64,000 bases of DNA from Streptomyces sp. NBRC 110035 (GTDB lineage: Bacteria; Actinomycetota; Actinomycetes; Streptomycetales; Streptomycetaceae). The DNA lies in assembly GCF_000829695.1 (NCBI RefSeq), contig NZ_BBNN01000026.1, positions 62,001-126,000 on the forward strand. The letters run 5' to 3'. Below the pieces are notes generated by a model, which worked only from the letters and a program-made list of their open reading frames with translations, made no database searches and was not told the origin of the DNA. The translations under genes and the position numbers were made by a program. Each line of letters begins with the position of its first letter. Within the stretch, counting starts at the first letter, position 1. Positions 1 to 7,017 of this stretch are shown here, piece after piece.

Positions 1-315
1 CTGGGCGCGGTGGGCGAGGCGCCGGGCGACGACTCGGAGGCCACGGCGGCGGAGACCGCCGAACTCGCCCGCCTCGCCATGGAGAGCGGCACGCTCGCAC
101 CGGCCGACGGCAGGGCGTCCGTCCTGTCGGGAGAGGAAGCACCGGTCCAGGACCTGATCCTCACCACCGTCGACGCCTACCACCTGCTCCGGTTCGTGAT
201 CACGACCTTCGACAGCACCGTGTTCCTGTACCTGTGGCTCGACCGCAGTGAAGGCAACCTTGCCCTCGCACGCATCCGGCTGGCCGAGATGGCGGACCGG
301 CTGGTGCTCGGATGA
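1..315 (+). CDS. Roadblock/LC7-type protein, 5' end cut by the window
   Basis: The reading frame is open from the first base, so the gene starts upstream; the GTG at 10 is probably internal. The C-terminal half aligns with the complete paralogue at 1726-2100: DLILTTVDAYHLLRF against DILITLDSQYHLIRL, then FLYLWLDRSEGNLALAR against FLYLVLDSSRANMAMAR. That paralogue also has an LGMIGGGKD segment where this one has LGAVGEAPGDD, consistent with the frame running on upstream. Roadblock folds are small dimerising alpha/beta modules that in bacteria usually regulate Ras-like GTPases (MglB, CvnB). The stop TGA overlaps the next start (ATGA), so the two genes are translationally coupled. Partner and function are unknown. 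Confidence 0.75.
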   Translation: MGAVGEAPGDDSEATAAETAELARLAMESGTLAPADGRASVLSGEEAPVQDLILTTVDAYHLLRFVITTFDSTVFLYLWLDRSEGNLALARIRLAEMADRLVLG

Positions 316-1091
316 CCACCGCGGCAGCCGCCCACGGATCGGCGCCCGTCATGCTCGGCAGCCTCGCTGCCGACCGCGCCACCGGCGCCCTCTCCACCGA
401 GTCCGGGGTCTTCTACCTGGCCGCGGGACACGTCGTCCACGTCGAATCCGCGTACAGCCCCGACCTCGGCGATCTGCTCACCCGCAGCGGCGCGCTCCCC
501 GCCGACGGCTGGTGGGAGGCGGTCGAGCGGGCTGGCGCCCGCCACCGCGTCGGCCGCCAGCTCGTGGACAGCGGCCGGCTCACCGCCGGCGCGCTGGAGC
601 TGTGCCACCTGGGCGCGCTCTTCGACGCCGCGTACTTCGCGCTCGCCCGGGACACCGCCGCGCTCCGCTTCAGGCCCGAGGCCGCCCACTGGTTCGGGGC
701 GGTCCGCCCCGTCCCGGTGACAAGCGTGCTGCGTGAGTCGCGGCGCCGCCGTGACCTGCTGGACCGCATCTGGCCCGATCCCGCCGTGGACACCGCCCCG
801 CTCACCCGCGCACCCGGCGCAGACCGGGCGGACCTGCCGCCCCGTCGCGGCCGGACCCTCGCCCGGGTCGACGGCACCAGCACCGCCGCGCAGATCGCCT
901 CGGCCCTCGCGTGCCGCACCTTCCACACCCTCGTCGAGCTGCGCCGCCTGGCCGCCGACGGACTGATCACCCCCGCGCCGCCTCCGCCGGTCGCCTCCGT
1001 CCGTCCGGGCACCGGCGCATCCGGCGACGCGTGGGACGAGCCCGACACAGCACTGCTGCGACGGCTCCTGGACGCCTTGGAGGCCCTGTGA
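312..1091 (+). CDS. PATAN/DUF4388-like protein with C-terminal winged-helix-like region
   Basis: The 259-aa protein opens with a segment typical of PATAN (DUF4388) domains: GALSTESGVFYLAAGHVVHVES, shown here as key residues only (GALS, GVFYL, GHVVHVES), then LGDLLTRSG. In PATAN families this glycine-rich beta hairpin is followed by helices and is linked to gliding, twitching or signalling proteins. Residues about 185-225 (ARVDGTSTAAQIASAL, FHTLVELRRLAADGLI) read like a small winged helix. The start ATG overlaps the upstream stop by 4 bp, and the gene is flanked on both sides by Roadblock proteins, so it probably works in the same complex. No enzymatic motif is visible. The domain call is by pattern only. 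Confidence 0.65.
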   Translation: MTTAAAAHGSAPVMLGSLAADRATGALSTESGVFYLAAGHVVHVESAYSPDLGDLLTRSGALPADGWWEAVERAGARHRVGRQLVDSGRLTAGALELCHLGALFDAAYFALARDTAALRFRPEAAHWFGAVRPVPVTSVLRESRRRRDLLDRIWPDPAVDTAPLTRAPGADRADLPPRRGRTLARVDGTSTAAQIASALACRTFHTLVELRRLAADGLITPAPPPPVASVRPGTGASGDAWDEPDTALLRRLLDALEAL

Positions 1092-1129
1092 TCCGCGCGC
1101 GTCGGCAGCGTGCCGAAAGGAGACTGCTC

Positions 1130-1639
1130 ATGGCCGTCGAGACCGACGTGCTGGACGAACTGCGTCGGCTCCGTACCCGAATCCCCCGGCTGGCGGGATC
1201 GCTCGCGGCCACCGTCGACGGACTCGTCCTCGCCCACGACGTGCCCGACACCGAACCGGAGGGGCTGGCCGCGCTCACCGCCGCCGCTCTCGGTGTCGCG
1301 TACCGCATGACGGATGCCGCCGCCCGCGGCGAGTTCCGCGAACTGCTGGTGCGCGGCACCCGGGGATACGTGGCGACCTACGCCGTCGGAAGCACCGCCG
1401 TGCTCACCCTGCTCGCCGACGACCGGGTCAACGTGGGCCGGCTGCATCTGGAGGGCAGGCACAGCGGTGCCCGGATCGCGGAGCTGATCGACACCCGCGT
1501 CGGTCCGGGCGGGGGCAGGCACGCGGAGCGTGCGGCGCTCGACGCGCCGCCCCCGGACGCCGACCGCCGGATCGGCACCCTCCCGGTGCGCACCCCGCAG
1601 CGGCCCGCACACCGGCCCCGGCCCCAGCACGGCGGCTGA
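1130..1639 (+). CDS. Roadblock/LC7-type protein with basic, Pro-rich tail
   Basis: ATG at 1130 was chosen because AAAGGAG lies at 1116-1122; longer in-frame extensions overlap the previous gene and are arginine-rich nonsense. The 169-aa product has a Roadblock-like core: LAGSLAATVDGLVLAHDV, then LTAAALGVAYRMTDAAAR and a beta region ending VGRLHLEGRHSGARIAELI. After about residue 120 it continues into a disordered basic and proline-rich tail (TPQRPAHRPRPQHGG) that the sister proteins lack. Such a tail could bind nucleic acid or membrane, but that is speculation. It is the third gene of the cluster, with 38 bp between it and the PATAN-like gene. Confidence 0.75.
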   Translation: MAVETDVLDELRRLRTRIPRLAGSLAATVDGLVLAHDVPDTEPEGLAALTAAALGVAYRMTDAAARGEFRELLVRGTRGYVATYAVGSTAVLTLLADDRVNVGRLHLEGRHSGARIAELIDTRVGPGGGRHAERAALDAPPPDADRRIGTLPVRTPQRPAHRPRPQHGG

Positions 1640-1725
1640 ACACCGGCTTCTTCCCCTCGGCCGGCCGCCGTGACGCGACCTGGCAGCCGGCCGGACCAAC
1701 CATCACGATCGAAAGGACACCTCTC

Positions 1726-2100
1726 ATGGCCAACACCGAGACCTCGCTCAAGGACTGCCTCAGCTCCATCGACGGTGCCACGGCCGCCGCGCTCGTCGAC
1801 TACACCAGCGGCATGGCGCTCGGCATGATCGGCGGCGGCAAGGACTTCAACCTGGAGGTCGCCGCCGCGGGCAACACCGACGTCGTGCGCTCGAAACTGC
1901 GCACCATGGAACTCCTGGGGCTGAAGGAAGAGATCGAGGACATCCTGATCACCCTGGACAGCCAGTACCACCTGATCCGCCTGATCAAGGGGCGCGGCGG
2001 CAACGGGCTGTTCCTGTACCTGGTGCTGGACTCGAGCCGTGCCAACATGGCGATGGCCCGCCACCAGCTGCGCCGGATCGAGAACGACCTGGAGGTCTGA
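1726..2100 (+). CDS. Roadblock/LC7-type protein, compact form
   Basis: A complete 124-aa Roadblock protein: an N-terminal helix (LKDCLSSIDGATAAALVDY), the strand TSGMALGMIGGGKDFNLEVAAAG, a central helix (DVVRSKLRTMELLGL) and C-terminal strands and helix (IEDILITLDSQYHLIRLI, GLFLYLVLDSSRANMAMAR). The individual strings here are segments, not the whole protein. GAAAGGA about 8 bp before ATG supports the start. It is the closest paralogue of the partial gene at the window start. As the last gene of the cluster it is followed by a very strong terminator. A GTPase partner would be expected for an MglB-like role, but none is encoded within the visible part of this cluster. Confidence 0.85.
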   Translation: MANTETSLKDCLSSIDGATAAALVDYTSGMALGMIGGGKDFNLEVAAAGNTDVVRSKLRTMELLGLKEEIEDILITLDSQYHLIRLIKGRGGNGLFLYLVLDSSRANMAMARHQLRRIENDLEV

Positions 2101-2118
2101 GGCCGGGACCGGTCCCGG

Positions 2119-2187
2119 CACTTCGCAGGACGGGTACGGCCCTTCGCGCACAGCACGCGCGAAGGGCCGTACCCGTCCTGCGAAGTG
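2119..2187. terminator. Bidirectional terminator, 31-bp perfect arms
   Basis: Arms at 2119-2149 and 2157-2187 are exact reverse complements (31 of 31) around a 7-nt loop. It lies between two convergent stop codons (2100 on + and 2189 on -) and almost touches the second one, so it most likely ends transcription from both sides. No U-tract is needed for such hairpins in Streptomyces. Confidence 0.95.
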
Positions 2188-2188
2188 G

Positions 2189-3394
2189 TCAGGCAGCCAC
2201 CTCGGGGAGCCACAGATCGGGACCGAAGACCTCGTAGCTGATCCGCCGGGCGGGGACACCCGCGCCCATGAGCCGGCCGCGCGCCGTACGCATGAACGGC
2301 AGCGGGCCGCACAGGTACACCGACGCGTCCGCCGGAACGTCGATTCCGGTGAGGTCCATCAGGCCGCTGCGCGCCCCGGGTTCCTCGTCGCCCGGCCGCT
2401 CGTACCAGAAGACGGCTCGGGCACCCGGCAGTTGCTCCACCAGCGCCCGTACCTCGGCGCGCAGGGCGTGCTCCTCGGGCGAGGTGTCGGCGTGCAGCAC
2501 CAGGACCCGGCGCGCCGAACCCGTTGCGGCGAGCCGGGCGAGCATGCCCACCATGGGGGTGCAGCCGATGCCGGCCGAGACCAGCACCAGCGGGGTGTCC
2601 GCCTCGTCGAGGGCCACGTCGCCGGCCGGTACGGACAGGGCGAGCTCGTCACCGGCGCGGGTGTGCGCGTGGAGCAGGTGGGAGACCTCGCCGTCCGGCG
2701 CCCCCGGGGCCCCGGTGACCCGCTTGACGGTGATACGGCGGAGATCGCCGCCCGGGTCCGAGGACAGGCTGTACTGGCGCAGCTGGTGCACCCCGTCGGA
2801 CATCCGCAGCCGCACGCTCACGTACTGCCCGGCCCGTGCCGGCGGTGCCGGTTCGCCGTCGGCCGGGCGCAGCAGGAACGACACCACGTCGGCGGTCTCC
2901 TCGTGCCGTTCGACGACCGTCCACCGCCGCCAGATGTCACCCGGCGCGACTCCCGCGTCCTGGTAGAGGCGGGCCTCCTGCCCGATGAGGGCGCCCGCCA
3001 TCAGCCAGTACACCTCGTCCCAGGCCGCGGCCACCTCGGGGGTGGCGGCATCGCCGAGTACCTCCGCTATGGCACCGAACAGGTACTTGTGCACGATGGT
3101 GTACTGGTCGTCGGTGACTCCGACCGCGATGTGTTTGTGCGCGATACGGGTCAGCAGGGCGTCCGGCCGGCTGTCCGGGTCGGCGAGCAGCGCCTGCGCG
3201 AAGCCGGCGATGGAACCCGCCAGCGCCCGGCGCTGGGCCCCGCTGGCCTGATTGCCCCGGTTGAACATGCCGTCCAGGAGTTCGGGGCGGTCGCGGAACA
3301 TCGCACCGTAGAAGCGTGCGGTGATCTCGTCGAGCGCTCCGGCCACGGCGGGAAGGGTGGCCCGGACCACTGCGGCGGATTCTTCGGACAGCAT
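2189..3394 (-). CDS. hmp: Flavohaemoglobin (nitric oxide dioxygenase)
   Basis: Converts NO plus O2 to nitrate using NAD(P)H in the cytoplasm. ATG at 3394 is preferred because GGGAGA precedes it by 5 nt and the protein then begins MLSEESAAVVRATLP, the usual actinobacterial start; an in-frame ATG 18 bp further upstream has no clear ribosome site. The 401-aa product has a globin domain with Tyr29 (B10), Gln54 (E7) and the proximal haem ligand His88 in AHKHIAVGV. A FAD-binding domain follows (RQYSLSS) and then an NAD domain (LVSAGIGCTPMVGML, CGPLPFM). It shares a convergent terminator with the Roadblock cluster. It lies next to a DosR/DosS-like system, so joint control by redox or NO is plausible, but no NsrR-type operator was recognised. 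Confidence 0.93.
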   Translation of the reverse strand: MLSEESAAVVRATLPAVAGALDEITARFYGAMFRDRPELLDGMFNRGNQASGAQRRALAGSIAGFAQALLADPDSRPDALLTRIAHKHIAVGVTDDQYTIVHKYLFGAIAEVLGDAATPEVAAAWDEVYWLMAGALIGQEARLYQDAGVAPGDIWRRWTVVERHEETADVVSFLLRPADGEPAPPARAGQYVSVRLRMSDGVHQLRQYSLSSDPGGDLRRITVKRVTGAPGAPDGEVSHLLHAHTRAGDELALSVPAGDVALDEADTPLVLVSAGIGCTPMVGMLARLAATGSARRVLVLHADTSPEEHALRAEVRALVEQLPGARAVFWYERPGDEEPGARSGLMDLTGIDVPADASVYLCGPLPFMRTARGRLMGAGVPARRISYEVFGPDLWLPEVAA

Positions 3395-3596
3395 GAGGTC
3401 TCCCAACGACATGACGGGTGAGGGGGCGGGCCGCCGTTCCGGACCGGCGGCACTTCTGTATAGCAACCCGACGGGCGTGTTTTCGGTGGTCACCACTGTT
3501 CGTGGGTGCTGCGGGCCCATCGGCCCGGCAGAAGAGGACCTTCGGTACCGGGCGGCGCCCGGGGAACGGGGCCGGTCGGCCCCGTTCCCCGGGGAC

Positions 3597-4007
3597 TCAT
3601 GGTGCGCTGTCCGGGGAGCGGGTCCTCCTGCCTGCCACGGGACTGACGGCGGCCGCGTCGAGCTCCGCCGGCAGGCGGGGGAGGAGTTCGAAGACGCCGG
3701 CGAGCCGGGTGTGGTGAAGGATGCGCAGCAGACCGGGGCTGCGCGTGATCAGCCGCAGCCGCCCGCCACGGGACAGGGCCAGCCTGCGCGCACGGCACAG
3801 TACGCGCAGGCCCGAGCAGTCGATGAACGACACGCCGCGCAGATCGAGCACCAGGTCGGGAAAGGCGCCGGCGGTCAACGCGTCCAGACGCCGCGACAGA
3901 ACCGGCGCAGTCAGCAGGTCGAGTTCGCCCCGCGGGGCGACGATCGTCGTTCCGGCGACGACCCGCTCGATCGGCTCCGCCGCGGGCCTGCCATGATTTT
4001 CGGACAT
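3597..4007 (-). CDS. STAS-domain anti-sigma factor antagonist
   Basis: A 136-aa SpoIIAA/RsbV-type protein. Start MSENHGRP at 4007. The STAS fold is clear: IVAPRGELDLLTAPVLSRRL, then LVLDLRGVSFIDCSGLRVL, with Ser in IDCSG at the position phosphorylated by RsbW-type kinases. The later part (LRLITRSPGLLRILHHTRL) is also typical. Unphosphorylated STAS partners bind an anti-sigma kinase and release a sigma factor. No kinase or sigma factor is adjacent; RsbW-type ATPase domains occur in the window at 13333-16071 and 40528-40980. A tail of about 20 residues (AGRRTRSPDSAP) looks disordered. Upstream DNA carries the repeated GCCGGTAGGG boxes. Confidence 0.88.
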   Translation of the reverse strand: MSENHGRPAAEPIERVVAGTTIVAPRGELDLLTAPVLSRRLDALTAGAFPDLVLDLRGVSFIDCSGLRVLCRARRLALSRGGRLRLITRSPGLLRILHHTRLAGVFELLPRLPAELDAAAVSPVAGRRTRSPDSAP

Positions 4008-4496
4008 ACCGGCCAGCCAACCCGTAGCGGCGAGCCTGCCGGTAGGGCCGCCCGGCCCTGCCGGCGGGGAGCGCCGGAGCCGAACGGCCCTACCGGCCGG
4101 TAGGGAATCCGCGGACGGGCGCCGGCCAAGCGTTGTGCGGGCGTACCTGCGGGCGTGGGGAACCGCCCGGCGGTCCAGTGGTTCGCCGCCCCGGTACCGT
4201 GGACGGAGCGACACCGCGGGGGATCGGTGTCGCTCCTGTCTCCCAGGATGGCCCATCAGCGGGTGACCCTCCAGGTGCCGATGGTCCCGACACCCCGGCC
4301 GGCCGGCCGGAGTGCACGGGTCCTCTGCGGGGAACGGGTGGCCGACGGGAATCAAGGCCGACCGGCCCTGGCCGTTCGGCCCGGAATCGAGAAGGATCTC
4401 GGTGAGGGACTTCCCGGCAGCAGCCGGCCGGGGCCCCGGTACACGGCGTACGGTCCGGCACACGGCGGTCCGGCACACGAGGACAAGGAGCGTCAG
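4008..4496. promoter_or_regulatory. Divergent regulatory region with GCCGGTAGGG boxes
   Basis: This 489-bp gap between the STAS gene (-) and the response regulator (+) has no convincing gene. It holds an imperfect inverted repeat with arms at 4038-4050 and 4053-4065 (12 of 13 pair). It also holds a perfect 18-bp palindrome CCCTACCGGCCGGTAGGG at 4088-4105. The 10-mer GCCGGTAGGG occurs at 4038-4047 and 4096-4105, and reversed at 4088-4097. A further copy lies at 5261-5270 just before the kinase gene. Spacing and symmetry suggest a shared operator, possibly for the neighbouring response regulator; that link is inference. Confidence 0.55.
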
Positions 4497-5189
4497 ATGG
4501 CGGACAGCGAGCGGCCAGGACCCGAGCGGCACATCCGGGTCTTCCTGCTGGACGACCACGAGGTGGTCCGCCGCGGAGTGCACGACCTGCTGAACGACGA
4601 ACCGGACATCACGGTCGTCGGCGAGGCCGCCACCGTCGAGCAGGCACTGGTCCGCGTCCCCGCGCTCCGCCCCGACGTGGCGGTTCTCGACGTCCGCCTG
4701 CCGGACGGGGACGGTGTGACCGTGTGCCGTGAGCTGCGCTCGACGCTGCCGGACCTGGCCTGCCTGATGCTCACCTCGTTCGACGACGAGGAGGCCCTGC
4801 TGGACTCGATCATGGCGGGCGCCTCAGGCTATGTGCTGAAGCAGATCCAGGGCTCGGACCTGGTCACGGCCGTGCGGACGGTCGCCTCCGGACAGTCCCT
4901 GCTCGACCCGAGTGCCACCACCCGCCTGATGGCCCGGCTGCGGCAGGAGAAGGAGCCGGAGGAGGAGCAGGACGCCCTGCCCGGACTGACCGAGCGCGAG
5001 CGCGAGATCCTCGCCCTGATCGGTGAGGGGCTGACCAACCGGCAGATCGGCCAGCGGCTCTATCTGGCGGAGAAGACGGTGAAGAACCACATCTCCCGGT
5101 TGCTGGCGAAGCTCGGCGTGGAGCGCCGTATCCAGGCCGCCGTGATCGCCACCCAGGCGCAGGACCGGCTGCGGCGCACGGATCGCTGA
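4497..5189 (+). CDS. NarL/FixJ-family response regulator, DosR-like
   Basis: A 230-aa receiver plus LuxR-type HTH protein. AAGGAG at 4485-4490 sets the start ATG at 4497. The receiver has the acidic pocket in FLLDDHEVVRRG (Asp19/Asp20), phospho-acceptor Asp65 in VAVLDVRLPDGDG, conserved Thr/Ser in LMLTSFDDEEALL, and Lys in GYVLKQIQGSDL. The C-terminal HTH (about 160-225) reads GLTEREREILALIGEG and AEKTVKNHISRLLAKLGV. It precedes a DosS-like kinase by about 100 bp, an arrangement typical of DevR/DosR systems that respond to hypoxia, NO or redox. Likely target sites include the GCCGGTAGGG boxes, which is untested. Confidence 0.92.
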   Translation: MADSERPGPERHIRVFLLDDHEVVRRGVHDLLNDEPDITVVGEAATVEQALVRVPALRPDVAVLDVRLPDGDGVTVCRELRSTLPDLACLMLTSFDDEEALLDSIMAGASGYVLKQIQGSDLVTAVRTVASGQSLLDPSATTRLMARLRQEKEPEEEQDALPGLTEREREILALIGEGLTNRQIGQRLYLAEKTVKNHISRLLAKLGVERRIQAAVIATQAQDRLRRTDR

Positions 5190-5260
5190 CGCCGGGTTCA
5201 CCAACCGGTGGGATACGACCGGGCCACGCCCGTTAACGTGGCACCTGCCGGGGACACGCT

Positions 5261-5270
5261 GCCGGTAGGG
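5261..5270 (+). promoter_or_regulatory. Fourth copy of the GCCGGTAGGG box
   Basis: An exact match to the 10-mer repeated at 4038-4105. It lies 23 bp before the kinase start codon, between the response regulator stop and the kinase ribosome site. Its position would suit autoregulation, but it may be chance in GC-rich DNA. Confidence 0.35.
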
Positions 5271-5292
5271 CGAGCGAACGGGAGGACTACGG

Positions 5293-7017
5293 GTGGAGAG
5301 CTCCGAGCGGGACGGGGACCCCCGTCCGCTGCTGCCGCAGTTGCGGCTGGACGACTTGTTGGAGGAGCTCCAGGCCCGGATCGACGCGGCCCGCGGCACG
5401 CGCGACCGGGTGCACAGCCTGCTGGAGGCCGTCCTCGAGGTGGGCCGCGAGCTGGACCTGAAACAGGTCCTGCACAGCATCGTCGACGCCGCAGCGGTGC
5501 TGGTGGACGCCGAGTACGCCGCTCTCGGCGTGATCGGCCCCGACGGCAAGCGGCTGTCGGCCTTCCACACGGTCGGCATCAGCGACGAGGAGATCGCCCG
5601 CATCGGCCACTACCCCGAGGGTCACGGCATCCTCGGGGAGCTGATCCGGCACCCCCAGCCGCTGCGGCTGACGAAGCTGTCCGAGCACTCCGCGTCCTTC
5701 GGTTTCCCCGCCCACCACCCGCCGATGAACAGCTTCCTCGGCGTCCCCATCCGGGTCCGCGACCAGATCTTCGGCAATCTGTACCTCACCGAGAAGCGTG
5801 CCGGGGCGCAGTTCGACGAGGAGGACGAATCGGTCCTGTCGACCCTGGCCGTAGCCGCCGGTGTCGCCATCGACAACGCCCGGCTGTACGAGGAGTCCCG
5901 GCTGCGGGAGCGGTGGCTGCAGGCGAACACGGAGATCACCCACGCCCTGATATCCGGAAGCGGCGGCAGTGAAACCCTCCTGCTGATCGCGGAACGGGCC
6001 ATGGAGATCACCGGCGCGGCACTCGCCGAGGTGGCGGTGCCGATGGAGGGCACCGCGTCGCTGACCGTGGAACTCGCCATGGGCCAGGAGGCCGAGGCCC
6101 ACCGCGGGCTCGTCGTCCCTGTCGACGACAGCCTTCTGGGCCGGGCGTTCACCGCCGCCGCCCCCGTCACCAGCCCGGACGTCTCCTGCGACGAGCGGAT
6201 GTCGTCCGGACCGCCTCGCTTCGCAGGCCTCGGCCCTGCGGTGGCCGTGCCCGTCGGGTCGGAGGGCGGCGTACGGGGCATCGTCCTGCTGGTGCGCGCC
6301 GCCGGCCGCAGCGAGTTCTCCGACAAGGAGATCGAGCCGCTGCAGGGCTTCGCCGCGCAGGCGGCGGTGGCGATGGAACTGGCGGAGCGTCGCCGCGACG
6401 CCGAACAGATCGCGGTGCTCGAGGACCGCGACCGGATCGCCCGGGACCTGCACGACCTGGCCATTCAGCGGCTGTTCGCCACCGGGATGACGCTGCAGAG
6501 CGCCGGCCGTTTCATCGAGCACAAGGAGGCCGCGGAGCGGGTCTCCCGGGCGGTGGGCGACCTGGACGAGACCATCAAGATCATCAGATCGACCATTTTC
6601 GGCCTGCGTGCCCACGACGCCGCCTCCGGGGCCGGCCTGCGGGCCCGCGCCGTGCGGGTGGTCGGCGAGGTGGCCCCCGTGCTGGGCTTCGCGCCCAGCG
6701 TACGGATGGAGGGCCTGGTCGACACCCATGTGCCGAAGGAGACCGCCGACCATCTGGTGGCCGTCCTGTCCGAGGCCCTGACCAACATCGCCCGGCACGC
6801 GCGTGCCGACCGGGTGGACGTGGCCCTGGAGACCGACGGCCGCGAGGTGCGGCTGACCGTCGCCGACAACGGTGTGGGCATCCCGGAGGGCGGTCGCCGC
6901 AGCGGACTGCGCAACATGGCCGAGCGCGCCGTGCAACTGGGCGGCGATCTGGAGATCGACAGCGCCTCCGACCGCGGCACCACCCTGGTGTGGCGCGTGC
7001 CCGTGCGGGAGGGCTAG
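5293..7017 (+). CDS. DosS/DevS-like GAF-GAF sensor histidine kinase
   Basis: A 574-aa cytoplasmic kinase with no transmembrane segment. GTG at 5293 follows GGGAGG at 5280-5285. Two GAF domains (about 55-200 and 220-365) precede a HisKA_3 dimerisation helix with phospho-acceptor His387 in DRDRIARDLHDLAIQRLF, then a HATPase domain with N box (LSEALTNIARHA), G1 (VADNGVGIP) and GLRNMAERA. The first GAF contains GFPAHHPPMNSFLGVP around residues 137-152, the neighbourhood where mycobacterial DosS carries its haem-ligand histidine, so haem-based O2/NO/CO sensing is likely. The stop codon TAG lies in the centre of a palindrome later split by an insertion sequence. Confidence 0.93.
   Translation: MESSERDGDPRPLLPQLRLDDLLEELQARIDAARGTRDRVHSLLEAVLEVGRELDLKQVLHSIVDAAAVLVDAEYAALGVIGPDGKRLSAFHTVGISDEEIARIGHYPEGHGILGELIRHPQPLRLTKLSEHSASFGFPAHHPPMNSFLGVPIRVRDQIFGNLYLTEKRAGAQFDEEDESVLSTLAVAAGVAIDNARLYEESRLRERWLQANTEITHALISGSGGSETLLLIAERAMEITGAALAEVAVPMEGTASLTVELAMGQEAEAHRGLVVPVDDSLLGRAFTAAAPVTSPDVSCDERMSSGPPRFAGLGPAVAVPVGSEGGVRGIVLLVRAAGRSEFSDKEIEPLQGFAAQAAVAMELAERRRDAEQIAVLEDRDRIARDLHDLAIQRLFATGMTLQSAGRFIEHKEAAERVSRAVGDLDETIKIIRSTIFGLRAHDAASGAGLRARAVRVVGEVAPVLGFAPSVRMEGLVDTHVPKETADHLVAVLSEALTNIARHARADRVDVALETDGREVRLTVADNGVGIPEGGRRSGLRNMAERAVQLGGDLEIDSASDRGTTLVWRVPVREG
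6997..7017 (+). repeat. Left half of the IS-split terminator palindrome plus CTAG
   Basis: GTGCCCGTGCGGGAGGG at 6997-7013 followed by CTAG at 7014-7017. It is the exact reverse complement of 8560-8576. Joining the two halves across one CTAG gives a 38-bp perfect palindrome overlapping the last codons of the kinase, the same style as other terminators in this window. CTAG is the apparent target duplication of the insertion sequence. Confidence 0.85.

Noticed and set aside
3460..3500. NsrR-type operator upstream of hmp
   Set aside because: AT-rich bits are present but no convincing match to an NsrR site could be made by eye.
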